A stretch of 64,000 nt of DNA from Rhodococcus koreensis (GTDB lineage: Bacteria; Actinomycetota; Actinomycetes; Mycobacteriales; Mycobacteriaceae): the NCBI RefSeq assembly GCF_900105905.1, contig NZ_FNSV01000005.1, positions 3,286,001-3,350,000 of the forward strand, written 5' to 3'. Made by a program: the position numbers and the translations under genes. Positions 25,247 through 34,182 of the stretch are shown in pieces (positions within the stretch are counted from its first letter, which is position 1; the number at the start of each line of letters is the position of its first letter). Under the pieces are notes generated by a model, which saw only the letters and a list, made by a program, of their open reading frames with translations, was not told where the DNA came from and did not search any database.

Positions 25247-26512
25247 TCACGGTGTTCCTCCCTCGGCGCACGTGTCCGGTGCGGGCACGCCGGCGAAGCG
25301 GTCGGCGATCCACTGCACCGCCCCGGGGACGGATCGCCCGTCCGCGTGGCCCTCCCCGGGCCGGGTGTCGAACTCGACGACGTCGCCGAGCGTGCACGCG
25401 TTGTCGACGGCCTGCGAAGTCCATTGCGGCAGAATGAGGTTGTCCCGATCCCCCACCACGACGAGCATCGGGCCGCCCGCACCGGTCTTCGGCAGCGCGA
25501 TGTCCTGCAGCCACCCGCGCATGCGCTCGGCGTCGGCCGCCGTCCGCGGGCCCGTGTCGGCCGGGGTGAGCTGGGTTGCCACCGTCCACTTCTCCTGGAG
25601 TTTCGCGGCGACGCACGACAGCGTGACGTCGGGGCTGGCGGCGAGGGCGCCGCGCATGTAGTCGCCCGGGTTCAGCTCCGGGTGGATCACTTTCAGTCCC
25701 TCGAGGAGGTACGGCAGGAACATCTTCTGCGGCAACGACAGTGGTTCGACGGTCCCGTCGGCGACGATCCCCGACAGGTCGGCAGCGGGTGACAGGTTCG
25801 CCGCGCCGACGAATTCGAGGCCGTCGCCGTAGTCTCCGGCGTGCTCGGCCGCGGACCACGACGCCTGCCCGCCCTGCGACACTCCGAGCGCCGCCCAGCG
25901 CGCCGACGCGTCCGGCACCACGTTGCGCGCAGCCCGGACCGCGTCGATCAGGTCGTAGGCGGCGGTGTCCGGTTCGAGGTAGGGGTGCGGGCCGTCGGTG
26001 CCGAGACCTTGATAGTCGGTGACGGTCACGACGTAGCCGCGCTGCAGCAGCGGGCGGACGAGGTTCGTGGTGCCCAGCAGCGTCGGCGAGGACGAGGGGG
26101 CGCATTCGTCGGTGACGCCCGTGGTGCCGTGCCCCACCGTCACGACGGGCCTGCCACCGTCCGGTGCGGGGCCGCCGGGAGTGAAGACCGTGCCCACCAC
26201 CTCCGCGCCGCCGCCGTCGACGCCGGACGTCGACCGGTAGACGACGCGGGTGGCCGTGGCACCGAGTGCGGTGATCGCCGGATCGATGTCGGGCACCGGC
26301 TGCCGGCTGATCAGCGCGCCCCGCTGGTCGCCCGTCGGCGCCGGGGAAACGGACGGAGAAGCGGGTGCGGCCACCGACGTCGTGGGGGGCGGGGCCGGGG
26401 AGGCCGCGTCCGTGGCGCAGGCGGTCAGCGTCAGGGGAACAGTCAGCGCCAGGGCACCGGCCAGCGCGACCACGGCGGTTCGCACCGGACGCACACCCAC
26501 CTCGCACCTCAT
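25247..26512 (-). CDS. Secretory lipase/esterase, lipoprotein
   Basis: 421-residue alpha/beta hydrolase of the secretory lipase (LIP) family. A lipoprotein signal ends LTLTAC, followed by a Pro/Ser-rich linker. The oxyanion region VTVGHGTTG, nucleophile GVSQGG, Asp in VVVGDRDN and His in GEGHADG complete a catalytic set. It overlaps the antiporter stop by 4 bp, which is unusual company for a lipase. A second family member is at 34175-35296. Substrates are probably short to medium acyl esters; lipid anchoring is predicted only from the Cys. Confidence 0.85.
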   Translation of the reverse strand: MRCEVGVRPVRTAVVALAGALALTVPLTLTACATDAASPAPPPTTSVAAPASPSVSPAPTGDQRGALISRQPVPDIDPAITALGATATRVVYRSTSGVDGGGAEVVGTVFTPGGPAPDGGRPVVTVGHGTTGVTDECAPSSSPTLLGTTNLVRPLLQRGYVVTVTDYQGLGTDGPHPYLEPDTAAYDLIDAVRAARNVVPDASARWAALGVSQGGQASWSAAEHAGDYGDGLEFVGAANLSPAADLSGIVADGTVEPLSLPQKMFLPYLLEGLKVIHPELNPGDYMRGALAASPDVTLSCVAAKLQEKWTVATQLTPADTGPRTAADAERMRGWLQDIALPKTGAGGPMLVVVGDRDNLILPQWTSQAVDNACTLGDVVEFDTRPGEGHADGRSVPGAVQWIADRFAGVPAPDTCAEGGTP

Positions 26513-28125
26513 TCGCGACGTCTCCGCACCCGCTCCTCGGCTGCGGCCTCCTCCACATCGAGGCCTTCCAACACGCTACGCATCACTTCGTCGTCGAGTG
26601 TGCCCGCATCGCGGGCGGCGATGAGCGCCTCCCGCTGCGCGCGCAGGGCGGCGCGGCGGTAGTGGTCGAACAGTGCGCCTGCCCGCTGCTTCTCGGCGGC
26701 GTCCTCCGCCTCCTCGGCCTGCAGGCGGGCCCGCATCGACCGCCGCACCCGGTCGAGGATGTCGGTGACCGACGCGCGGTCGACTCCCGCGGGCGGGTTC
26801 GCGGCGAATTCGACGAGCGCCCGTTCGCCCGCGTCACGTGAGATCGCGCGGGCCAGCGTCACCTGTTCCTCCTCACGCCTGCGTTCGTCGGGATCCGCAA
26901 GATCGAGGGTCCGGATCAGCAGCGGCATGGTGGCGCCCTGGATCAGCAGTGTGCCGACGGCCACGACGAACGCGATCGCCTGGATCACCTCGCGTCCCGG
27001 GAACGGCTGCCCGCTCGCGATCACCACGGGCACACCGGACGCGGCGGCGAGCGTGACCACCCCGCGCATTCCCGCCCAGGACACGACGACGCTCTCCCGC
27101 CACCCGAGTTCCACCGAGCCGCCCGGCGCTGTGATCGCCAGCCCGAGCCGGCGGCGGAGCCAGTGCAGCAGGATCCACGCCGGCCGGATCGCCATGACCA
27201 CGGCGAGGACCGCGAAGCCGTAGAAGAAGACGTGGTGCACCGGTAGGCCCTGGTCGCGGACGTCGTCGATGACGAACTTCAGTTGCAGTCCCATGTAGGC
27301 GAACACGAACATCTCGAGCAGGAGGTCGACGCTCTCCCACAGCGACCGCTCCTGGATTCGGGTGGCCACGGAGGCGTCGGTGGCCTTGTGCCCCATCAGG
27401 AACCCCGCGGCGACCACCGACAGCACACCGGACGCGTGTACCTCCTCGGCGACGAGATACGCGACGAACGGGAGCATCAGCCCCAGCACCGTTTCCAGCG
27501 GTGAGTCGTACATGCGGTGACGCACCCACTCGACGATCTTCGCGAGTACCAGTCCGATGAGCACCCCGCCGACCACCTCGTAGCCGAAGAACACCACGGG
27601 AGGGACCGGGATCGTCGCCCCGACGACGGCGGAGACGGCGACGGTGAACAGGGTCAGCGCGGTCGCGTCGTTGACGAGCCCCTCGCCGGTGAGGATCGCG
27701 ATCACCCGGTTCGGCAGGCCGAGCCTGCGGCCGACCGCGACGGCACTGACCGCGTCCGTCGGCGCGACGACGGCGCCGAGGACCAGCGCCGCGCCGAGCG
27801 TGAATTCGGGGACCAGCCAGTTGGCGAAGAAGGCCACCCCGACGGCGGTCACGAGAACGGTGAAGATCCCCAGCCGGAGAATCGGTGCAAGGTGGCGCCG
27901 GAACGTGGCCACCGAGAACTTCAGCGCCGCGGAATACAGCAGCGGCGGCAGCACCACACCGAGGATGGCGTCCGGGTCCAGTTCGAGCCGCGGCATCCCG
28001 GGGATGAACGACGCCACCGACCCGATGGTCACGAGCACCAGCGGCGCCTGCAGATCGCGGCGCTTCGCGAAACTCGTCACGGCGATGGCCGCGATGATGA
28101 CGAGGAGCACGAGGACGCCGTTCAC
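26509..28125 (-). CDS. Na+/H+ antiporter, CPA1 (NhaP/NHE-like)
   Basis: About 538 residues: some twelve helices, then a charged helical C-terminus (about 420-538) rich in Arg and Glu. The ion-binding Asp is in GAVVAPTDAVSAVAV and the GEGLVNDATALTLF motif carries the ND pair typical of CPA1 exchangers; MRGVVTLAAA is also conserved. GTG 28125 (MNGVLVLLVII) is chosen since the upstream residues are charged and lie over a terminator; no clear ribosome site is visible. Exchanges internal Na+ (or K+) for external protons. Probably cotranscribed with the lipase by overlap. Confidence 0.9.
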   Translation of the reverse strand: MNGVLVLLVIIAAIAVTSFAKRRDLQAPLVLVTIGSVASFIPGMPRLELDPDAILGVVLPPLLYSAALKFSVATFRRHLAPILRLGIFTVLVTAVGVAFFANWLVPEFTLGAALVLGAVVAPTDAVSAVAVGRRLGLPNRVIAILTGEGLVNDATALTLFTVAVSAVVGATIPVPPVVFFGYEVVGGVLIGLVLAKIVEWVRHRMYDSPLETVLGLMLPFVAYLVAEEVHASGVLSVVAAGFLMGHKATDASVATRIQERSLWESVDLLLEMFVFAYMGLQLKFVIDDVRDQGLPVHHVFFYGFAVLAVVMAIRPAWILLHWLRRRLGLAITAPGGSVELGWRESVVVSWAGMRGVVTLAAASGVPVVIASGQPFPGREVIQAIAFVVAVGTLLIQGATMPLLIRTLDLADPDERRREEEQVTLARAISRDAGERALVEFAANPPAGVDRASVTDILDRVRRSMRARLQAEEAEDAAEKQRAGALFDHYRRAALRAQREALIAARDAGTLDDEVMRSVLEGLDVEEAAAEERVRRRRE

Positions 28126-28177
28126 GACACCGATTCTGCCGCGCCCGCCCACGATGCGCGGGTCATCTCCGAAGACA

Positions 28178-28213
28178 CGTGCGGGCCCCGGTCCGAGAAC
28201 CGGGGCCCGCACG
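28178..28213. terminator. Strong terminator hairpin
   Basis: CGTGCGGGCCCCGGT (28178-28192) pairs perfectly with 28199-28213 around a 6-nt loop. It lies after the antitoxin-like gene and before the antiporter, ending the ctpE-containing transcript. Confidence 0.75.
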
Positions 28214-28231
28214 GGTGTGTCTGGGAAGGGT

Positions 28232-28423
28232 TCACTCCTTCGGGGGAACAGCCTTCTTCGCCGCGTCGGCGGCCTTGTCGATCTTGTCGCTGTACTTGCC
28301 CCCGGTCTTGCTGTCCGCGACGTCGGCGGCCTTGTCGATGGCGCCGTGAACCTTGTCCGCGTTCTGCGAAGCGGCTTCCTTCCCCTTGCCCAGCAGGCCC
28401 TTCAGTGTGTCGACGAAACTCAT
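28232..28423 (-). CDS. MT0933/Rv0909-type antitoxin-like protein
   Basis: 63-residue Lys/Ala/Asp-rich helical protein with the family signature: a start like MSFVDTLKGLLGKGKEAA, then KVHGAIDKAADVAD and TGGKYSDKIDKAADAAKKAV. AAGGAGG precedes ATG 28423. In M. tuberculosis Rv0909 follows ctpE as here and is paired with Rv0910; the Rv0910-like gene here is at 18385-18816, so the partner is separated. The family name rests on one proposed toxin-antitoxin pair, and a stress-related role is equally possible. Confidence 0.85.
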   Translation of the reverse strand: MSFVDTLKGLLGKGKEAASQNADKVHGAIDKAADVADSKTGGKYSDKIDKAADAAKKAVPPKE

Positions 28424-28547
28424 CGTTCTTCCTCCTTGTGCATGCGCACGCAGTGTCCGCGCGAGTTCGATCACCCGCCGTGCACCCAGTCTCACAGCAT
28501 TGACTCGGCGACGCCAACCGTTCGGATCGTCGCGAGCGGTACTCCGG

Positions 28548-30998
28548 TCAGTGCACGCCCGGAAGATCTTCCGGGGCCGCGAAGAGGCGGCGGTGCTCAC
28601 CGTGCAGCCGGCCCGTGACCCACCATCCGATTTCGACGAGAACCACTCCCACGAGCCCGCACACGAGAGCGGAGGTGGTGGCGGCGACGTTGGTCGGATC
28701 GAGTTTGAAGAACTCCCGCGTGAACGGCAACGCGAACAGGATGAGGTATCCCGCTACGGATCCGAAGATCAGCACCAGCTTCCACCACACGTACGGCCGG
28801 GCGACGACGGCCAGCACCCACAGGGCGATCATGATGAGGGTGATGAGCGCCGACGTGCCTGCCTGAATCTTCTGCGTCTCCGTCTGATCCGGGCCCGCGT
28901 ACACGAGAAGGTACGAAATGAACGTCGTGACACCGATGATCACACCGGACGGCACGGCGAGACGCATCACACGCGGCACGAACCCGGAGCGCGCCCGTTC
29001 GTTGTTCGGGGCCAGCGACAGGATGAACGCGGGAATGCCGATGGTGAACCAGGCGGCGATCGTGACGTGCCGCGGCAGGAACGGATACGGCACCGGCTCG
29101 AAATGGAAGATCTGCGACAGCACACCGGTGAGTCCGATGAGGAACGCCAGCAACACCGAGTACACGGTCTTGGTGAGGAACAGGTTCGAGACGCGTTCGA
29201 TGTTGCCGATCACCCGGCGACCCTCGCCCACCACGTACGGCAGGGTGGCGAACTTGTTGTCCAGCAACACGATCTGCGCGACCGCGCGGGTGGCAGGGCT
29301 GCCCGAGCCCATCGACACCCCGATGTCGGCATCTTTGAGGGCCAGCACGTCGTTGACGCCGTCGCCCGTCATCGCGACGGTGTGACCGCGAGACTGCAGC
29401 GCCCCCACCATCTCCCGCTTCTGGTCTGGGCGCACCCGGCCGAACGTCGTCGCCGTTTCCAGGGTCTCGGCGAGGGCGTCGCGGTCGGCGGGCAGTTCGC
29501 GGGCGTCGACGGGACGGTCGCCGCCGGGCAGTCCGAGCGACCCGGCCACGGCGCCGACCGACACGGCGTTGTCACCGGAGATGACCTTCACGGTGACGTT
29601 CTGGCTCGCGAAGTACTCGAGGGTGCCGCGAGCGTCGGGACGCACGCGCTGTTCCAGGATCACCAGCGCGCGCGGCGTGATCGCACCCGGCGCCGCGGGG
29701 TGGTCCACCGGGACGTCGCAACTGCCGAGCAGGAGCACCCGCAGTCCCGAGGAGCCGACTTCCTCGGCCTGCCGGGCCATGTCGCTGCCGGGGTCGAGCA
29801 GCACATCCGGTGCGCCCAGGACCCAGTTGCCGTGGGCACCGTACGACTGGCCGCTCCACTTCTTGGCCGAGGAGAACGGGGCCTCCGCGGTGGCGTCGCC
29901 CCAGCCGGGGGCGTCGGGGAAGGCTTCCGCGATGGCGAGGACACTGGCGTTCGGCCGCGGGTCGGACGCCGCCATCGCGGCGAGCGCCGCGCGGGACGGT
30001 TCGGCGTCGGACGGGTCGGCGCAGCGCAGTTCGGACAGCCGCATGCCGTTCTCGGTGAGAGTGCCGGTCTTGTCGGCGCACACCACGTCGACGCGGGCGA
30101 GGCCTTCGATGGCGGGCAACTCCTGCACGAGGCACTGCCGCTGACCGAGCCGGACCACCCCGACCGCGAACGCGATCGACGTCATCAGCACCAGCCCCTC
30201 GGGCACCATCGGGACCAGCGCGGCCACCATCCCGCTCAGCGCCGGCCGGATCGACTCGCCGCTCGAGAACAACTGGTTGTAGATGATCAGCAGACCCGCC
30301 GGAATCATCAGGTACGTGATGAACTTCAGGATCTTGTCGATGCCGCTGCGCAACTCCGAGTGCACGAGCGTGAACTTGCTGGCCTCGTCCGCGAGTTTGG
30401 CGGCGTACGCGTCGCTTCCGACCTTCGTGGCCCGGTAACAGCCGCTGCCCGACGCGACGAAACTCCCCGACAGCACCTGCTGACCGATGTCCTTGTGCAC
30501 GGGGTCGGCCTCACCGGTGAGGAGGGACTCGTCGATGTCGAGGGACGCCGCCTCCACCACGACCCCGTCGACGACGATCTGGTCGCCGGCGCCGAGTTCG
30601 ATGATGTCGTCGAGCACGACCTCCCGCGGTGCCATCGCGACGGCGACGCCGTCGCGGCGCACCACCGGTTTGGTCTGGCTGACGATCGCCAGCTTGTCGA
30701 GGGTCCGTTTGGCCCGCACCTCCTGGATGATGCCGATCCCGCTGTTGGCGATGATCAGCAGGCCGAACATGCCGTCGATGATCGAACCGGTGGCCAGCAC
30801 GATGATCAGCAGTACCCCGAGGATCGCGTTGATCCGGGTGAACACGTTGGCGCGCACGATGTCGCGCACCGACCGGCTGGCCCGATCCGGGACGTCGTTG
30901 GTCTTGCCGGCCGCCACCCGCTCCGCAACCTGGGCGGCCGTCAGCCCCTCCACCGCGACGACTGCAACGCTGTCGGTGCCGGTTTCGTCGTATGCCAT
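28548..30998 (-). CDS. ctpE: P-type cation ATPase, CtpE-like
   Basis: 816-residue P-type ATPase. Actuator motif LTGEADPV, phosphorylation site CADKTGTLT, nucleotide-domain and hinge [18 protein letters not shown], and about ten helices with PMVPEGL in helix 4. The lack of N-terminal metal-binding domains and the neighbours match M. tuberculosis CtpE (Rv0908), reported as a calcium transporter. ATG 30998 (MAYDET) is used; a TTG two codons upstream is possible. Flanked by the metallo-beta-lactamase and antitoxin-like genes exactly as in mycobacteria. Confidence 0.9.
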   Translation of the reverse strand: MAYDETGTDSVAVVAVEGLTAAQVAERVAAGKTNDVPDRASRSVRDIVRANVFTRINAILGVLLIIVLATGSIIDGMFGLLIIANSGIGIIQEVRAKRTLDKLAIVSQTKPVVRRDGVAVAMAPREVVLDDIIELGAGDQIVVDGVVVEAASLDIDESLLTGEADPVHKDIGQQVLSGSFVASGSGCYRATKVGSDAYAAKLADEASKFTLVHSELRSGIDKILKFITYLMIPAGLLIIYNQLFSSGESIRPALSGMVAALVPMVPEGLVLMTSIAFAVGVVRLGQRQCLVQELPAIEGLARVDVVCADKTGTLTENGMRLSELRCADPSDAEPSRAALAAMAASDPRPNASVLAIAEAFPDAPGWGDATAEAPFSSAKKWSGQSYGAHGNWVLGAPDVLLDPGSDMARQAEEVGSSGLRVLLLGSCDVPVDHPAAPGAITPRALVILEQRVRPDARGTLEYFASQNVTVKVISGDNAVSVGAVAGSLGLPGGDRPVDARELPADRDALAETLETATTFGRVRPDQKREMVGALQSRGHTVAMTGDGVNDVLALKDADIGVSMGSGSPATRAVAQIVLLDNKFATLPYVVGEGRRVIGNIERVSNLFLTKTVYSVLLAFLIGLTGVLSQIFHFEPVPYPFLPRHVTIAAWFTIGIPAFILSLAPNNERARSGFVPRVMRLAVPSGVIIGVTTFISYLLVYAGPDQTETQKIQAGTSALITLIMIALWVLAVVARPYVWWKLVLIFGSVAGYLILFALPFTREFFKLDPTNVAATTSALVCGLVGVVLVEIGWWVTGRLHGEHRRLFAAPEDLPGVH

Positions 30999-31048
30999 GG
31001 TCAAAGGCTACGCAACGACGCTCGGCTCCGAGGGGATGCGCGCCGGAC

Positions 31049-32164
31049 TCAGCCGAGTGCGGTCCACCACGGAGTCTGGGCGGCCGGCTTCAGTGCGTCG
31101 ACGCGCTGCCCGGGCATCGGCACGGCCACCGGGGTGCCCGCCTCCTGCGCGGCCGCGAGCAGCCGGACGATCGGCTCGGACCAGGTGTGGAACGCGAGGT
31201 TGAACGTGGCCCAGTGCACCGGCACCAGCAGTCCACGGGTCGCGTCGCCGGCGTTGAGGTCGGCGTGCGTCTGCACCGCCTCCTCGGGGTTCATGTGGAT
31301 GTCCGCCCACCTGGTGTCGTAGGCGCCGACGGGCAGCAGCGTGAGATCGAACGGTCCGTACCGGCGGCCCAGGTCGGCGAACCGCGTCGTGTATCCGCTG
31401 TCGCCGCCGAAGAACACTTTCCGGCTCGGGCCTGCGAGCACCCACGACGCCCACTGGGTGGTGTTGCGCACCAGGCCCCGGCCGGAGAAGTGCCGGGCCT
31501 CGGTGCACGTGAGCGTGAGTTCACCGAGTGTCGTCGACTCGTCCCAGTCGAGTTCCACGATCCTCTCCTCCGGCACCCGCCACTGACGCAGGTGCGCACC
31601 GAGCCCGACCGGAACGACGAACGGCGCCTTCTGGGTGGCGGCGAGTTGCTGCACGGTGGCCATGTCGAGGTGGTCGTAGTGGTCGTGCGAGATGACGATG
31701 GCATCGAGGACGGGCAGGTCGGCCAGCGGCACCGGGGTCGGGTGCATGCGGGACGGACCGAGAAGCGCGGACGGCGACACCCGATTGCTCCACACCGGGT
31801 CGGCCAGCACCCGGTAGCCGTCGACCTCGACGAGCACACTCGAATGGCCGTACCAGGTGACGGCGACGTCGGCCGCCTCGACGGGCGCGAGGGGCGTCGC
31901 GAGCGGGATCGGCCTGCGCGGGCGTCCCGCCTTGCCCCGCGTGATCAGCGCCTTGAGAATCCCGGTCTCCGAACCGGGCAGCATCATGCTGCTCGGATCG
32001 GTGTTGTGGAACTGACAGTCGCGGTACCGCGGCGACGTCGCGGCGTACGGGCGCACCTTGGCACGCGACGCGCCCATCTGAGACGGAAGGCCCCACGCGG
32101 CGCGTGTCAGCCACCCGAGGGCGGCGGTGGCCAGAACAGTCGTCACGGCGTTCTTCGCTTTCAC
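31049..32164 (-). CDS. Metallo-beta-lactamase-fold hydrolase, NAPE-PLD-like (Rv0906-like)
   Basis: About 371 residues with the zinc motif SHDHYDHLD, further ligands in TEARHFSGRG, FFGGDSGY and VPVHWATF. An N-terminal helix (NAVTTVLATAALGWL) suggests membrane anchoring or export. The layout follows NAPE-hydrolysing phospholipase D and mycobacterial Rv0906. GTG 32164 is taken as start; GTG 32182 is also in frame and neither has a convincing ribosome site. Sits between echA6 and ctpE as in M. tuberculosis, where Rv0907 intervenes and is missing here. Substrate probably a phospholipid or acyl phosphoester. Confidence 0.85.
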   Translation of the reverse strand: MKAKNAVTTVLATAALGWLTRAAWGLPSQMGASRAKVRPYAATSPRYRDCQFHNTDPSSMMLPGSETGILKALITRGKAGRPRRPIPLATPLAPVEAADVAVTWYGHSSVLVEVDGYRVLADPVWSNRVSPSALLGPSRMHPTPVPLADLPVLDAIVISHDHYDHLDMATVQQLAATQKAPFVVPVGLGAHLRQWRVPEERIVELDWDESTTLGELTLTCTEARHFSGRGLVRNTTQWASWVLAGPSRKVFFGGDSGYTTRFADLGRRYGPFDLTLLPVGAYDTRWADIHMNPEEAVQTHADLNAGDATRGLLVPVHWATFNLAFHTWSEPIVRLLAAAQEAGTPVAVPMPGQRVDALKPAAQTPWWTALG

Positions 32165-32208
32165 CCCGACAACTGTAACCACGCGTGCGGGAAAGGTGCG
32201 GCCGACGG

Positions 32209-32940
32209 CTACTGACCGCGGAACACCGGGGGACGCTTCTCGGCGCGGGCGGCCCGCGCCTCCTGCGCGTCGTAGCTCTTCCACGCCGCATGCAACGCCG
32301 CGAGCTGCTCGGGCGGCGGCGGACTCTGGGTGCCGTCGTCGTTGAGCACCATCTTGAGGTGTTGCAGCGACAGCGGCGCCAGGCGTGCGATCGAGTGCGC
32401 CCACTGCTGCGCGACGGCGAGGTCGCCGCGCTTGTTGGCGAGGCCGTGCGCCAGCGCCTCGTCGGCCCCGACCTCTTCCGCGCCGAGCAGGATCGTTCGT
32501 GCCGGTCCGCCGCCGATCAGGGCGGCCAGCCGGTGCACGGTCCACCGGTCCACGGAGATCCCGAGCTTGGCGGCGGGGATGGCGAAGCGCGCCTCGGGTG
32601 CGACCACCCGCAGGTCCGCGGCGAGCGCCAGCTGGCTGCCCGCGCCGATCGCGGGACCGTTGATCGCGGCGATGACGGGGACGGGCACCGAGTCGATGGT
32701 GTGCAGCATCTCGAGCAGGGTGTCGGTGAACCCGTCGGCGTACACGTCGCCCGACAGATCGGCGCCCGCGCAGAACGCGCTGCCCTGCCCTGTGAGGACG
32801 ATCACCCGCGCGCCGTCGGTGACGGACTTCTCCGTCTCCTCGCGCAGCAGTTCGCAGATCTCGGTGTTCAACGCATTGCGACGGTCGGGTCGTTGCAGTT
32901 CGAGGGTGAAGACGTCGCCGTCACGACTCGTCCCGATCAT
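32209..32940 (-). CDS. echA6: EchA6-like enoyl-CoA hydratase family protein
   Basis: 243-residue crotonase-fold protein: MIGTSRDGDVFTLELQRPDR at the start, LTGQGSAFCAGADLSGD for the first oxyanion region, INGPAIGAGSQLALAADLRV, RFAIPAAKLGIS and RPPVFRGQ at the end. It follows M. tuberculosis EchA6 (Rv0905) closely by my recollection, including the segment after the oxyanion loops that lacks the usual catalytic Glu pair, so acyl-CoA binding rather than hydration is likely (EchA6 shuttles acyl-CoA for mycolic acid synthesis). Heads the block echA6-hydrolase-ctpE-antitoxin. The ribosome site is weak. Confidence 0.85.
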   Translation of the reverse strand: MIGTSRDGDVFTLELQRPDRRNALNTEICELLREETEKSVTDGARVIVLTGQGSAFCAGADLSGDVYADGFTDTLLEMLHTIDSVPVPVIAAINGPAIGAGSQLALAADLRVVAPEARFAIPAAKLGISVDRWTVHRLAALIGGGPARTILLGAEEVGADEALAHGLANKRGDLAVAQQWAHSIARLAPLSLQHLKMVLNDDGTQSPPPPEQLAALHAAWKSYDAQEARAARAEKRPPVFRGQ

Positions 32941-33084
32941 GTCCACTCGCTTTCTTCGTGATTGCTGTCCACTGACAATTTTCTCCCCGCCCACCCGACT
33001 GGACATCCGTCACCCAACCACAGTCGAATCGACCGGAACACACGAGCCTCTCCGGTAGTTGTGAGGATGGAGGTGAGGACCGAC

Positions 33085-34182
33085 ATGAACAGTGAAGTGG
33101 ACGTCGCCGTGATCGGCGCGGGGCAGGCGGGGCTGTCCGCCGCCTACTATCTGCGCAGGTTCGGAGTGGAACCGGAGTCCGGTTTCGTCGTGCTCGATCA
33201 CGCCCCGGGGCCCGGCGGCGCGTGGCAGTTCCGGTGGCCGTCCCTGACGCTGAGCACCGTCAACGGTGTTCACGACCTGCCCGGGCTCGGCTTCGCCGAG
33301 ACGGTCGGCGTGGACCCGCACGACCCCGAGGCCGCGCTGGTGCACGCGTCGAGCGCGGTTCCCCACTACTTCGCGACGTACGAGAAGCAGTTCGAGTTAC
33401 CGGTGCACCGTCCTGTGCACACCCGGGTGGTGTGCGCCCGCGGCGAGCGTCTGCGGATCGAGACCGACAGCGGCGTGGTGTCGGCCCGCGGTCTGATCAA
33501 CGCGACGGGAACGTGGGAGCGCCCCTTCATTCCCCGCTACCCCGGCGCGGAGTCGTTCACCGGCCGCCAGGTGCACACCAGGGACTACTCCTCGGCGCAG
33601 GACTTCGCGGGGCAGCATGTCCTCGTCGTCGGCGGCGGCATCTCGGCGGTGCAGTTGCTGGACGAGATCTCCCGGGTCACCACCACGACGTGGGTGACGC
33701 GCCGCCCGCCGGAGTTCCGGGACGAGCCGTTCACGCCCGAGATCGGCCGCGCCGCAGTCGCTCTGGTCGAGGACCGGGTTCGCCGCGGGCTGCCGCCGGG
33801 CTCGGTGGTGTCGGTGACGGGGCTGCCCGTGACGCCCGCGATCCGTGCCGCCCGCGAACGCGGGGTGCTGGCGCGGCAGCCGATGTTCAGCGAGATCACC
33901 GAGGACGGTGTCCGCTGGGCCGACGGCCACGAGGAAAAGGTCGATGTGATCCTGTGGTGCACCGGTTTCCGCAGTTCACTCGATCACCTCGCACCGCTGC
34001 GGCTGCGCGGTCCGGGCGGCGGCATCACGATGACCGGACGCCTGGCCACCCAGGTGGCGTCGGATCCGCGGATCCATCTGGTGGGCTACGGACCGTCGTC
34101 GTCCACGATCGGCGCGAACCGGGCCGGGCAGGCCGCGGCCCGCGAACTCACCCGGCACCTCGGGTTGCCCGCCCCTACTTGA
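33085..34182 (+). CDS. Flavin-containing monooxygenase-like oxidoreductase
   Basis: 365-residue class B flavoprotein: FAD site VAVIGAGQAGLSAAYYL, NADPH site VLVVGGGISAVQLL, and WCTGFRSSLDHL near the C-terminal FAD contact (LVGYGPSSSTIGANRAGQ). ATG 33085 follows GGAGGTGAGG. It would oxygenate N-, S- or carbonyl compounds, or oxidise a hydrophobic amine; the substrate is not apparent. It diverges from echA6 by 145 bp, and its 3' end overlaps the convergent lipase by 8 bp. Confidence 0.85.
   Translation: MNSEVDVAVIGAGQAGLSAAYYLRRFGVEPESGFVVLDHAPGPGGAWQFRWPSLTLSTVNGVHDLPGLGFAETVGVDPHDPEAALVHASSAVPHYFATYEKQFELPVHRPVHTRVVCARGERLRIETDSGVVSARGLINATGTWERPFIPRYPGAESFTGRQVHTRDYSSAQDFAGQHVLVVGGGISAVQLLDEISRVTTTTWVTRRPPEFRDEPFTPEIGRAAVALVEDRVRRGLPPGSVVSVTGLPVTPAIRAARERGVLARQPMFSEITEDGVRWADGHEEKVDVILWCTGFRSSLDHLAPLRLRGPGGGITMTGRLATQVASDPRIHLVGYGPSSSTIGANRAGQAAARELTRHLGLPAPT

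Noticed and set aside
33067-33084. Earlier ATG at 33067 as start of the flavin monooxygenase
   Set aside because: It sits inside the purine-rich ribosome-binding region; ATG 33085 has ideal spacing.
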